Assembly (NCBI RefSeq): GCF_022695595.1 | Contig: NZ_CP074380.1 | Coordinates: 7,778,501-7,842,500 of the forward strand | Source of the DNA: Streptomyces sp. MST-110588 | GTDB taxonomy: Bacteria > Actinomycetota > Actinomycetes > Streptomycetales > Streptomycetaceae | Direction: 5' to 3' | Length of the DNA stretch: 64,000 nt | Shown: positions 8,470 through 16,395 of the stretch, in pieces | Position numbering within the stretch: the first letter of the stretch is position 1 | How the letters are laid out: each line of letters starts with the position of its first letter | Notes under the pieces: model-generated | Told to the model about the DNA's origin: nothing | Database searches by the model: none | The model's input: only the letters and a program-made list of their open reading frames with translations | Made by a program: the position numbers and the translations under genes

Positions 8470-9930
8470 TCAGGCGGCTTCGGACAGCGCCCCTATCGTC
8501 GTTCCGCGCCGCTCGGCCCAGTTCTCCAGCGTCGTACGGCAGGCGTGGTCGAGATGGCGGAGCTGGGAGAGGTCGAGTTCCACGATCCGGTTGGGCGGAA
8601 GCGCTTCGAGCGTTTCCAGCATCCGGGGCAGGCGCAGGAAAGTCGCATAGCCGGTGATCGTGACGACGAGCCGGCCGTCGGAGGGTTCCTGGACGTCCAC
8701 GTGGATGTGAGAGGTCTCCCAGGCGATCTTGACGACGGCGAGGAGCAGGCCGAGGATGACGCCTTCGAACATGTTGGTGGTGACGATGGCGACAGCCGTC
8801 GCGGCCAGTACGACCACCTCACCGCGGTGGGCGCGCCACAGCGGCGGCAGTTCCTTGACCGGGATGAGCTTGCAGCCGGCGTGGACCAGGACACCGGCGA
8901 GGGCGGCCAGCGGGATGACACCGATCGCGGCCGGCAGGAGAGCGGCGAACAGCAGCAGCCACGCCCCGTGCAGGAAACGGGAGAGGGCGGTCTTCGCCCC
9001 GGCCTGGACATTGGCGGAGCTGCGGACGATGACGGCGGTCATGGGCAGCGCGCCGAGCACGCCGCAGACGGTGTTGCCCACGCCCTGCGCCATGAGTTCC
9101 TTGTCGTAGTCGGTACGCGGGCCGTCGTGCATACGGTCGACGGCGGCGGCACTGAACAGGCTCTCGGCCGAGGCGATCAGGGCGAAGGCGAGGACCGTGC
9201 CGACGGCGGCGAGGCTGGTCAGCGAGGCGAAGTCGGAGACCCCCGGCGGCTGGATCGCCGCCAGCAGACCCTGTACCCGGACCCGGGGAACGGCCAGGCC
9301 GGCCACGGCCGTCACAAGAGTGGCCAGGGCGACCGCGGCGAGCGGGGCGGGCACCACCTGGACCCTGCGCGGGAGTTTCTTCCACAGCACCAGGACCGCG
9401 ACGGTGCCGGCGCCCACGGCGAAGGCGGTGAGTGCGGCGCCGTCGGTGACGATCTCGGCGGCGAGCCGCGGCACGCCCGTGATCTTCTCCAGTCCGGAGC
9501 GGGACTGCGCGACACCGGCCATGGTGTAGAGCTGGCCGAAGAGCAGGACCAGTCCGATGCCGGCGAGCATGCCCTGGACGACGGCCACCGATATCGCGCG
9601 GAAGAAGCGGCCGAAGCGCAGGAAGCCCAGAGCCAGTTGGATCAGGCCCGCGGCCAGGACCAGCGCGCCGAGGGCCGTCAGGCCGAATTCCTGGACGGCC
9701 TCGAAGACCAGGACGGTCAGGCCGGCGGCCGGCCCGCTGACCTGGAGGGCGCTGCCGGGCATGGCGCCGACGACAAGACCGCCGACGATGCCGGTGATCA
9801 GGCCGAGTTCGGCGGGCACCCCCGAGGCGACGGCCACCCCCACGCACAAGGGCAGAGCCACCAGGAAGACGACGAGGGAGGCCAGGAGGTCGCGTCGCAG
9901 GAAAGCGCGATCCTTGAAAGCGGAGAGCAT
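8470..9930 (-). CDS. SulP-family inorganic anion transporter
   Basis: 486 residues starting MLSAFKDRAFLRRDLLAS. It is a multi-pass SulP/SLC26 protein: LVALPLCVGVAVASGVPAELGLITGIVGG near the N-terminus, SGPAAGLTVLVFEAV, then ALIASAESLFSAAAVDRM and GALPMTAVIVRSSANVQAGAKT, the family core motifs. A C-terminal STAS domain follows (HVDVQEPSDGRLVVTITG to RIVELDLSQLRHLDH). It lies 68 bp behind a beta-carbonic anhydrase gene on the same strand. That pairing is typical of SulP proteins that take up bicarbonate, so bicarbonate is the likely substrate. Sulfate remains possible. Confidence 0.9.
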   Translation of the reverse strand: MLSAFKDRAFLRRDLLASLVVFLVALPLCVGVAVASGVPAELGLITGIVGGLVVGAMPGSALQVSGPAAGLTVLVFEAVQEFGLTALGALVLAAGLIQLALGFLRFGRFFRAISVAVVQGMLAGIGLVLLFGQLYTMAGVAQSRSGLEKITGVPRLAAEIVTDGAALTAFAVGAGTVAVLVLWKKLPRRVQVVPAPLAAVALATLVTAVAGLAVPRVRVQGLLAAIQPPGVSDFASLTSLAAVGTVLAFALIASAESLFSAAAVDRMHDGPRTDYDKELMAQGVGNTVCGVLGALPMTAVIVRSSANVQAGAKTALSRFLHGAWLLLFAALLPAAIGVIPLAALAGVLVHAGCKLIPVKELPPLWRAHRGEVVVLAATAVAIVTTNMFEGVILGLLLAVVKIAWETSHIHVDVQEPSDGRLVVTITGYATFLRLPRMLETLEALPPNRIVELDLSQLRHLDHACRTTLENWAERRGTTIGALSEAA

Positions 9931-9998
9931 GTGATGAGGTTCCTCGGACGGCAGGAGGGGGAGGGACCGGGGAGGCCCGTGGGACGGGCGGAGGCGTT

Positions 9999-10657
9999 TC
10001 ACAGCGGCCGGAATCGCGCGTCGTCGGCCCGGTACTCGCTGACTTCGCCGGTGTGGACCTCGTAGTACCAGGCGTGCACCGACAGGGTTCCTTCCGCGAC
10101 CCGTTCCGCCACGCAGGGATGGGTGCCGAGCCGCTCCAACTGGGCCACCGCGTGCCGCTGCACCGCCTGTGCCAGGTCCGGGAGGTGGGAGGAGGCCGGG
10201 GAGGTGAGGGTGGCGGAGACGGACGAGGCGGACGAGGCGGCGGGGGAGTGCGGGGCCAGGGCCTGCGCGGACCGTGGCACCGCCCGTTCGAGCCAGCCGC
10301 GCACCGCCGGCGCGGCGGACAGGTCGTCCCCCGGACCAGAGCGCTGACCGCACCGCAGTGGGAGTGGCCGCACACGATGACGTCGCGGACGCCCAGTACC
10401 CGTACCGCGTACTCGATGGTGGCCGTCTCGCCCGTGGGGTGGTCGCTGCGGTATTCGGGCACGATGTTCCCCGCCGTACGCAGCTCGAACAGCTCGCCCG
10501 GCCGCGCGCCGGTGATCAGGGACGGCACCACACGCGCGTCGGAGCACGTGATGAACAGGACTTCCGGGCACTGCCCGGCCGCGAAGGCCCGGAACTCCTC
10601 GGCCCGTCCGGCGACGTGCGTCGCGAAGGATCGTGCGTTGTCTACCAGAGACTTCAT
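9999..10657 (-). pseudogene. Beta-carbonic anhydrase, frameshifted
   Basis: The first frame (from ATG 10657) gives a beta-carbonic anhydrase with CSDARV (zinc Cys and the Asp-Arg dyad) and CGHSHCGAVSALV (zinc His and Cys). After the codons for SALVRG the frame is lost. The family continuation, DDLSAAPAVRGWLERAV to EVSEYRADDARFRPL, resumes in another frame. One G is missing in the G-run at 10328-10332. Either the gene is newly inactivated or the base is a sequencing or assembly loss. It would hydrate CO2 to bicarbonate for the SulP transporter encoded just downstream. Confidence 0.85.
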
Positions 10658-11114
10658 GGTGGCCTTTCTCCTGCGCCCGCCAAGGTGCGAAGGGCGCGGT
10701 GTGTGCAGGTCAGCATCGGGTGTCGTGGGCGTCGGGAGCCGGCATGCCCGGTGGCCGGGAGACCTGGCCCACCGCGGCACCGTTGACGCGAGGGGCCGGC
10801 CAGGACCCAGCTCATGACGATGGGAGCCAACGCCTCGCCGCCGTACGGGAGACGAGGGAACGCTCAGGGCGCCCGGCCGCGATCGCGCCGGTCGGCTTCC
10901 GCGGTCGTCCGGCACCCGTCGTCATTCCTCAGCACAGATTCCCCCGGCAACGTGAGCCGTCGGCCAGACGTCATACGTGCTACAGCAGCGCAGCGCCGGC
11001 AATTGGCCGCGACAGCCGCTTTACTTAGAGATTACCTTAAGTGGCTAGGTCAAACACCAGTCAAATAACGGTCAAACAACGGCCACGGACAGGCTATGGA
11101 ATTGCAATGTTCAA
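10658..11114. other. Intergenic region with an AT-rich regulatory pocket
   Basis: 457 bp between the carbonic anhydrase start and the end of an MFS gene. The first 300 bp are featureless. At 11015-11110 the GC content drops sharply and an 11-bp tandem repeat is present, annotated separately. Confidence 0.5.
11050..11082. promoter_or_regulatory. Three 11-bp direct repeats, possible SARP or PhoP-type operator
   Basis: TCAAACACCAG, TCAAATAACGG and TCAAACAACGG follow each other with an exact 11-bp period. Heptamer repeats at 11-bp spacing are the known binding format of SARP and PhoP (OmpR-fold) regulators in Streptomyces. On the minus strand the units read as TTTGACC-like words upstream of the carbonic anhydrase and SulP genes, at about 390 bp from the start codon. 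The regulator is not identified. Confidence 0.45.
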
Positions 11115-12602
11115 CTAGTGGTGCGAGCCGTGCCCGCTGACGCTCCCGTGGTCGTCCTCCGCCTCGCCGATTGCCTGCGCCGCCTCCAAGTGGGCCGGCA
11201 CGGCACGCGGTGGGGCGGCCAGGGCGAGAAGCGGTACGAGTGTGACCGCGAGCAGCCCGCCAGCGATCGCCAGTACGGAGTACCCGCCGGCCGCGACGAC
11301 CAGGCCCGACGCCATCCCCCCGGTGGCACCGGCGACCGACACGCCGACGTCGACCACGCCCTGGACGGCGGCGCGGGTGGCGAGCGGGACCGAGTCGGTG
11401 ACCATGGCCGTCCCGCTGACCAGCCCGAAGTTCCAGCCCAGGCCGAGGAGTACGAGCGCGGCGGCGAGGGCCGGGACCGAGTGCGCGGGAGCCAGGGCGG
11501 CGAGCAGGCCGGCGGCCAGAAGAACGACGCCGGACGCCGCCGCGACCCGCGTCCGGCCCAGGCGGTCGACGAGCAGGCCGGTGAGCGGGGAGGGCAGGAA
11601 CATCGCCCCTACGTGGAGGGCGATGACGAGACCGGCCGTGTGGGTGTCGTGTCCATGGGCGCGCATATGGACGGGGGTCATCGTCATGATCGCGATCATC
11701 ACGAGCTGGGTGAGGATCATCACCGTGGCGCCGATGACGACACCGCGCGGGCGGGCACGGCCTGTTGGGGCTTCCTCCGGGGGCGGAGGCGGGGGAGCGG
11801 AAGGGGGTGGCTGGGCCGCGGCCCGGGTACGTGCCAGGAGCAGGGGATCGGGACGCAGCAGGCACCACAGCACGGCGGCGGCGACCGCGTAGGCGACCGC
11901 GGCCAGTACGAACGGTCCCGCGAGCCGGGGCACGGCCCAGGAGTGCGCGAGGTCTCCCGTGACGCTCACGAGGTTGGGCCCGGCGACCGCGCCGAAGGTC
12001 GTGGCGAACAGGACGGTGCTCACCGCACGCCCGCGCCGGGCCGGCGAGGCCAGGTCGGCGCCCGCGTACCGGGCCAGCAGATTGGTCGCGGTGCCGGCCC
12101 CGTACACGAGGAGGGAGAGGAACAGCAGTGGTACGTCGCCCCGGGCGGCGGCCACGACGACGCCGAGGCTGCCGAGGGCGGCGGTGAGGTACCCCAGCGC
12201 GAGGCCGGGCCTGCGGCCCCACCGCTGACAGGTCCGGCCGATGCCGACGGCGCCCAGCGCGGCCCCGCCGGTGAACAGCGCGGCGGGCACACCGGCGAGA
12301 CCGGTCGAGCCGAGCATCTCCTCGGCGAGCAGCGCGCCGACGGTGATGCCCGCGGCGAGCCCCAGGCCGCTGAGGACCTGGGCGATCACCAGGACGGACA
12401 GCACCCTTTTCTGCTCGGGGGCCTCGGGCGGCTCGGGAGCCTCGGAAGGCTCGGGCGGCTCGGAAGCCTCCGGCGGCTCGGAAGGCTCGGGAGCGCCGCA
12501 CGCTGCCGGGGATTCGTCGGGACGCCGTGCGGGCCGTGTGGCCCGGGCGGCGCCGACGGGCCCGTCGCCGGTCCCCTTTCCGATGTTCCCGGGGCGCTTC
12601 AA
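11115..12602 (-). CDS. MFS exporter, last gene of the GCIS-peptide operon
   Basis: About 495 residues. A disordered N-terminal arm of about 50 residues ends in Glu/Pro/Ser repeats (EPSEPPEASEPPEPSEAPE), followed by a 12-helix MFS core (VLVIAQVLSGLGLAAGITVG; RRGRAVSTVLFATTFGAVAGPNLV; LLVDRLGRTRVAAASGVVLLA) and a His-rich tail (GSVSGHGSHH). No ATG or GTG exists between the previous gene and the homologous core. The TTG at 12602, four bases after GGAGG, is the best start. It lies 29 bp behind the GRDP-like gene, so it is co-transcribed. It probably exports the product of the operon. The His tail may bind metal, but this is unproven. Confidence 0.82.
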   Translation of the reverse strand: MKRPGNIGKGTGDGPVGAARATRPARRPDESPAACGAPEPSEPPEASEPPEPSEAPEPPEAPEQKRVLSVLVIAQVLSGLGLAAGITVGALLAEEMLGSTGLAGVPAALFTGGAALGAVGIGRTCQRWGRRPGLALGYLTAALGSLGVVVAAARGDVPLLFLSLLVYGAGTATNLLARYAGADLASPARRGRAVSTVLFATTFGAVAGPNLVSVTGDLAHSWAVPRLAGPFVLAAVAYAVAAAVLWCLLRPDPLLLARTRAAAQPPPSAPPPPPPEEAPTGRARPRGVVIGATVMILTQLVMIAIMTMTPVHMRAHGHDTHTAGLVIALHVGAMFLPSPLTGLLVDRLGRTRVAAASGVVLLAAGLLAALAPAHSVPALAAALVLLGLGWNFGLVSGTAMVTDSVPLATRAAVQGVVDVGVSVAGATGGMASGLVVAAGGYSVLAIAGGLLAVTLVPLLALAAPPRAVPAHLEAAQAIGEAEDDHGSVSGHGSHH

Positions 12603-12631
12603 GGAGCCTCCAAGAGGGATGCGCGGATTTC

Positions 12632-13210
12632 TTATGCCGCGCCCAGCGGTTCGAGTGCCGAGATCTCCTCCAGCGTCAGATCCATCTGGTGGTGGAGGAA
12701 GCGTACGATCGTCCAGTGCGGCAGCGCGCCCTCGTCGAACGGGCCGAATTCCCGGCAGTACAGCGGAACCCAGCGCAGCGCCTCTTCGGCCGCCTGCTCC
12801 CGGCCGGGTTCGCGCTGGTATTCCTCGTACGCGATGCTCCGGTGCTCGACGAAGAACCGGCCCGGCAGCCGTTGTTCGCACAGGGCGCGGTATTCACGCG
12901 TCTGGAGAATGAGATAGTGCCAGATCTCGTCGATCTCCTGTTCCACGGGCAGGAAGAGACCGCTGAGCCGGTCGCGGTACTTCGATACGAGGTACAGGTA
13001 CCGCAGGCATTCGAGGACCTGGCGCTCGACGAATTGCCGTGCCGTGTCCGTATCCGTATCCGTGTCCGTGTCCGGGGCGTCGGCGGAGGGGGAACTACGC
13101 CGTCCGCCGGCGGCGTTCGCGGTGAAATGTGTGACCACTTCGGCGTGGAGTGCCTCGCCGAGCAGTTCCTTGAGGTCGTCGGCGGACACGTAAGACTGTG
13201 CGGTCGTCAT
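12632..13210 (-). CDS. GRDP-like (DUF1399-type) protein in the GCIS-peptide operon
   Basis: 192 residues. The core IDEIWHYLILQTREYRALC and FFVEHRSIAYEEYQR resembles the plant and bacterial glycine-rich-domain-containing-protein-like family, whose signature is a VDxxWHxxL helix followed by a conserved Cys and His. The biochemical role of that family is unknown. Residues 46-57 are an expanded TDTDTDTDT run. It sits 57 bp behind the adenylate-forming enzyme and 29 bp before the exporter, so it is likely a tailoring or accessory protein of the peptide pathway. The family assignment is by motif only. Confidence 0.65.
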   Translation of the reverse strand: MTTAQSYVSADDLKELLGEALHAEVVTHFTANAAGGRRSSPSADAPDTDTDTDTDTARQFVERQVLECLRYLYLVSKYRDRLSGLFLPVEQEIDEIWHYLILQTREYRALCEQRLPGRFFVEHRSIAYEEYQREPGREQAAEEALRWVPLYCREFGPFDEGALPHWTIVRFLHHQMDLTLEEISALEPLGAA

Positions 13211-13267
13211 GGTTCTCCCGTGCAGGGGGCGGCGAGGCTGACGCCCGGCCCGTATGCGGACGGTGTG

Positions 13268-14506
13268 TCAGTGATCGGGCGCGAGCCAGGCGTATTTTCC
13301 GGACTTTCCGATGGGAAGGTGCGAGTGATGTTCCGACCGGCAGTGGCGCCCGGTCAGTTCGGCTACGGCGCGCTCCAGCCGGGCGGTCTCCGCGGCGCTC
13401 AGCGCGGCACCGTCGAAGGTGGTGTACCGCAGTTCGGCCTTCGCCTCGCCCGTCACCCGCAACTGGTGGACGAAGACGCGAGGGGAGACGCCGCCGAGGC
13501 AGTCGTCGAGATCGCCGTGGGCCACGGGGCCGTGCGGCGTGGCGAGCAACTCCTTCTCCCGGCCGCAGAACCGGGAGATCCGCTCCGGGTCCGGGGTCCC
13601 GTCCAGGGTGCGGACACAGTCCCCCGAGCGGTACCGGATCAGTGGCATGTACGGATTGCGCACACTGGTGACGATCAGGCTGAAGATACGGCTCCCCGGG
13701 GCGACCGGAAGGAGCTCGACGCTCATTCCGTCCAGATACGGGCGGTATCGCCCCTGCCGGTCGCTGTAGTACATGTAGCCGAGTTCGGTGCTGCCGAACA
13801 GGTCGATGATCGGGCACGCGAAGTGCTGTTGCAGAAAACGCCGGACGTTGACCGGGGTGTACTCGTACGCGTGGATGATGCTCGCCGGCGGCGGAAAGTC
13901 GTCCCACAGGCCCCACTGCGTGACTTTGCGTATCAGATGCGCCAAGTGGTAGCTGGAGCAGTCCAGGTGGTACCAGCCCTGCGGATGCGCCGCCCGGGCC
14001 GTCCGGATTTCGGCGAGCATCCGCTCGACGTCGGCCCGCTCCCACAGGGCCGGATCGAGCCGCAGATTGAGGTAGCGGGTGCGCGCGTCGAGCCGCCGTT
14101 CTTCCGGATCCGGTACGGGGTCCGGCTGCGCGCCGCGTTTCTTGGCGTTGACGCGGGCGACGTGTTCGGTGGCCAGCACCGTGGTCAGTGAGACGCGTTG
14201 GCAGTTCGCGTGCCAGGTCCCGGAGATGTCCGGGTGTTCGCTCCACAACCGGTAATAGGAATTGAGCAGGAAGTACGGGGGCCGGATGATCTGCATCCGG
14301 TCGTGGTGGGTGCCCGTGGACAGTACGAACTCCGCCTTGCCGGCCGCCAGTGCGTCGGCGAGCTCCGGCGTCATCCAGTTGTCGGGGAATCCGTGGGCTA
14401 TCTCCGGCTTTTCGAGTACGGGGAAGTGGCCCCGCTCGATCGACGTGCGGTAGATCGGTATGTTCTTGATCCGGTCGACGACCTCGGCCGTCGGCTGACC
14501 GTCCAT
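13268..14506 (-). CDS. PaaK-like adenylate-forming enzyme beside a Cys-repeat peptide gene
   Basis: 412 residues from the ATG at 14506, which has GAGGG five bases upstream (a GTG two codons earlier is possible). All adenylation core motifs are visible: P-loop-like STGT at 63-66, FGSTE at 237-241, RYRSGD at 291-296 (the Asp binds ribose hydroxyls), GREKEL at 315-320, and the C-terminal lysine region GKSGKY at 400-405. Similarity is to the phenylacetate-CoA ligase / coenzyme F390 synthetase branch, enzymes that activate carboxylates as acyl-AMP. The substrate is unknown. Its place as the first enzyme after the peptide gene suggests it activates a peptide carboxylate or a small acid that is joined to the peptide. 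Confidence 0.85.
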   Translation of the reverse strand: MDGQPTAEVVDRIKNIPIYRTSIERGHFPVLEKPEIAHGFPDNWMTPELADALAAGKAEFVLSTGTHHDRMQIIRPPYFLLNSYYRLWSEHPDISGTWHANCQRVSLTTVLATEHVARVNAKKRGAQPDPVPDPEERRLDARTRYLNLRLDPALWERADVERMLAEIRTARAAHPQGWYHLDCSSYHLAHLIRKVTQWGLWDDFPPPASIIHAYEYTPVNVRRFLQQHFACPIIDLFGSTELGYMYYSDRQGRYRPYLDGMSVELLPVAPGSRIFSLIVTSVRNPYMPLIRYRSGDCVRTLDGTPDPERISRFCGREKELLATPHGPVAHGDLDDCLGGVSPRVFVHQLRVTGEAKAELRYTTFDGAALSAAETARLERAVAELTGRHCRSEHHSHLPIGKSGKYAWLAPDH

Positions 14507-14542
14507 GGTCACCCTCTGAGCGTCAGGGGAAGAAGGAGTGGG

Positions 14543-14583
14543 GAGCGGGCCGGGAGTCCGGACGGATGTGTCCCGGCCCGCTC
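14543..14583 (-). terminator. Hairpin between peptide gene and first enzyme
   Basis: Perfect 13-bp inverted repeat, GAGCGGGCCGGGA (14543-14555) and TCCCGGCCCGCTC (14571-14583), with a 15-nt loop and no T-run. It stands between the peptide stop and the adenylase start. A leaky terminator or processing stem here would give more peptide than enzyme mRNA, as is common in RiPP operons. Confidence 0.6.
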
Positions 14584-14631
14584 GGGGTGTTCACTCGGTG
14601 GTTGTTCCGGAATCGAGGGATTCGGGAAACG

Positions 14632-14725
14632 GAGTCGGACTCGGAATGGGAGTCGGACTCGGAATGGGAGTCGGACTCGGACTCGGAATGGGACTTGGAG
14701 TCGGAGCAGGAGTCGTCGTCGGACT
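14632..14725. repeat. 18-bp tandem repeat in the peptide-adenylase spacer
   Basis: Two perfect units GAGTCGGACTCGGAATGG, then a partly expanded third and degenerate copies. Read on the minus strand it would extend an overlapping frame with PSPTPI units, but that frame has no good start codon. I treat the repeat as spacer DNA. Confidence 0.75.
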
Positions 14726-14748
14726 CGAAGGAACCGGCGGTTCAGAGG

Positions 14749-14904
14749 TCAGGAGATGCAGCCGGTCTTGGGTGCCGCACTGATGCAGCCCGCCTTGGGA
14801 GCCGCGCTGATACACCCGTCCTTGGCCGCCGCCTGCGCCGAGTTGACGGCGACCCAGTTCCGCCAGATGTCGTCCTGAGCCATCTTCTTGATCAGCTTTT
14901 CCAT
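14749..14904 (-). CDS. 51-aa candidate precursor peptide with three GCIS repeats
   Basis: A small gene starting MEKLIKKMAQDDIWRNWVAV. The first 27 or so residues form a charged, amphipathic leader-like helix. The C-terminus contains AAAKDGCIS, AAPKAGCIS and AAPKTGCIS in a row, with Cys at 31, 40 and 49, exactly nine residues apart, ending on Ser. Such a leader plus a repeated core is the hallmark of multi-core RiPP precursors. ATG 14904 has GGAGG six bases upstream and a strong promoter about 60 bp away. No lanthipeptide, YcaO or radical-SAM enzyme is next to it. The first enzyme is a PaaK-like adenylase. It is a product candidate, not a proven one. Confidence 0.8.
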   Translation of the reverse strand: MEKLIKKMAQDDIWRNWVAVNSAQAAAKDGCISAAPKAGCISAAPKTGCIS

Positions 14905-14964
14905 GGTGAACCTCCGAGAGGTGTCGTATGGGTGGGAGATCAGGTGGTGGTGTGACGCGTTCAG

Positions 14965-14994
14965 ACGGTAAAGTGAACACCAAGGATGTGTCAA
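14965..14994 (-). promoter_or_regulatory. Housekeeping-type promoter of the GCIS-peptide operon
   Basis: On the minus strand a consensus TTGACA (14994-14989), an 18-bp spacer, then TACCGT (14970-14965) fit a vegetative sigma promoter. Transcription would start near 14957, giving a leader of about 50 nt before the peptide ATG. Confidence 0.7.
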
Positions 14995-15045
14995 TGACAG
15001 GTAATGCGCCGCGTTCCGATCAAGTCACCGACACGGATGGACGCG

Positions 15046-16395
15046 TCAGCCGCGCCCGGCTGTATCGCCGACGCGTCGGCCTTCGCCGGGCCGGGGCCCG
15101 GTGACCGGGATGGGAGCCAGCTTGCCGGAGCGGGCCAGAGCCGATACCGCGCCCGCGCAGACCAGCCCGGTGGCGCCGAGTACGGTCCAGGTCAGCCACC
15201 CGGCGTGGTGGGCACGGGCGAAGTCCCACAGGGCGCCGGTGGCCAGGTTGCCCACGGTGATGCCGAGCCCGGACACCGTGTTGTAGAGGCCGTAGTGAGT
15301 GGCGACCAGCTTTCCGCCGGAGAGGGAGACCACGGTGTCCATCTCCAGCGGATAGACCACCGCGCTGCCCGCGGCCAGCCCCACCACGGCCATCGCCAGG
15401 GCCGCCAGGTGCGCGGCGGTCCGCGGCGTACCGTCGGCGGCGGGGACGGCGATGGTGACCAGCGCGAGCGGGACGAATGCCAGACCCATGGCGGCCAGCC
15501 CGCGGACCATGGCCCGCGGGCCGCTCCAGCGCCGTCCGGCCCAGCCGGTCAGCCCTAGCTGCCCGGTCACCGCGACGCCGGCGGAGAGGACGAACAGGCC
15601 GCCGGTGGCCTTCGTGCCGTCGGTGCCGAGGGCGGCGTCGGCGGCCATGGGAAGGGCCAGGTAGACCTGGAAGGTCAGTACGTAGGAGCCGATCATCGCC
15701 ACCGAGAAGAGGAGGAACGGCCGGTTGGCCACCACCTGCCGCCACTGCCCCCACACCCGGTCCGCCGCCGCCGGCTCCCCGGCCCGGGCGCCGGCCCCGG
15801 CGCGGTTCCCGGCCTGTCGGCCGCCGCGGGCGGGCAGCGCCCGCCACTGGAGCACCGACAGTGCGGCGAAGACCGCCGCTGCCACCGTGCACACCAGCCG
15901 GAAGTCACCGGCCAGCAGGGCCAGCCCGACCAGCGGGCCGAGCAGCATTCCGGCCTGGTAGTAGACGTTGAAGGCGGCGAACGCCGCCACCCGTCGCTCG
16001 CCCGCCTCGACGGCCAGGTAGGCGCGTACGGCCGGGTTGAACAGGGCCCCGGCCAGCCCGGTGGCGGCCGACGCGACGATCAGGGCCGGCAGTTCGTCCA
16101 CCCAGCCCAGCAGGGCGAACCCGCCCGTACGCAGCAGGCACCCGGCCATGATCGGCGCCTTGTAGCCGTACCGGTCGGCGATCGTGCCCCCGACCAGGAA
16201 CATGCCCTGCTGGGACAGGTTGCGTATGCCCAGCACCAGTCCGACCGCCCACGCGGCCAGCCCCAGTTGGCCCGACAGATGCGCCGCCAGATAGGGCATG
16301 AGCATGTAGAAGGCGAGGTTGATGGAGAATTGGTTGGCCATCAGCATCTGCGCGGCGGGCGGGAAGGAGCGCGTGGTGCGCCACAGCGTCTTCAT
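15046..16395 (-). CDS. MFS transporter, coupled to the PLP enzyme gene
   Basis: 449 residues with 12 predicted membrane helices ([48 protein letters not shown], the MFS loop motif; [16 protein letters not shown]). A charged, repeat-containing central loop follows helix 6. The ATG overlaps the stop of the PLP gene as ATGA, so translation is coupled. It most likely exports the small molecule made by that enzyme. The fold is clear; the substrate is not. Confidence 0.85.
   Translation of the reverse strand: MKTLWRTTRSFPPAAQMLMANQFSINLAFYMLMPYLAAHLSGQLGLAAWAVGLVLGIRNLSQQGMFLVGGTIADRYGYKAPIMAGCLLRTGGFALLGWVDELPALIVASAATGLAGALFNPAVRAYLAVEAGERRVAAFAAFNVYYQAGMLLGPLVGLALLAGDFRLVCTVAAAVFAALSVLQWRALPARGGRQAGNRAGAGARAGEPAAADRVWGQWRQVVANRPFLLFSVAMIGSYVLTFQVYLALPMAADAALGTDGTKATGGLFVLSAGVAVTGQLGLTGWAGRRWSGPRAMVRGLAAMGLAFVPLALVTIAVPAADGTPRTAAHLAALAMAVVGLAAGSAVVYPLEMDTVVSLSGGKLVATHYGLYNTVSGLGITVGNLATGALWDFARAHHAGWLTWTVLGATGLVCAGAVSALARSGKLAPIPVTGPRPGEGRRVGDTAGRG

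Noticed and set aside
12418..12495. Repeat cluster considered as CRISPR-like
   Set aside because: It is a 9-bp in-frame repeat coding the Glu/Pro/Ser arm of the MFS protein.
14591..14983. Minus-strand frame overlapping the peptide gene, with a PSPTPI repeat tail
   Set aside because: The upstream part is out of frame with the well-supported peptide gene. The tail comes from the 18-bp tandem repeat and has no ATG, GTG or TTG start after the peptide stop.
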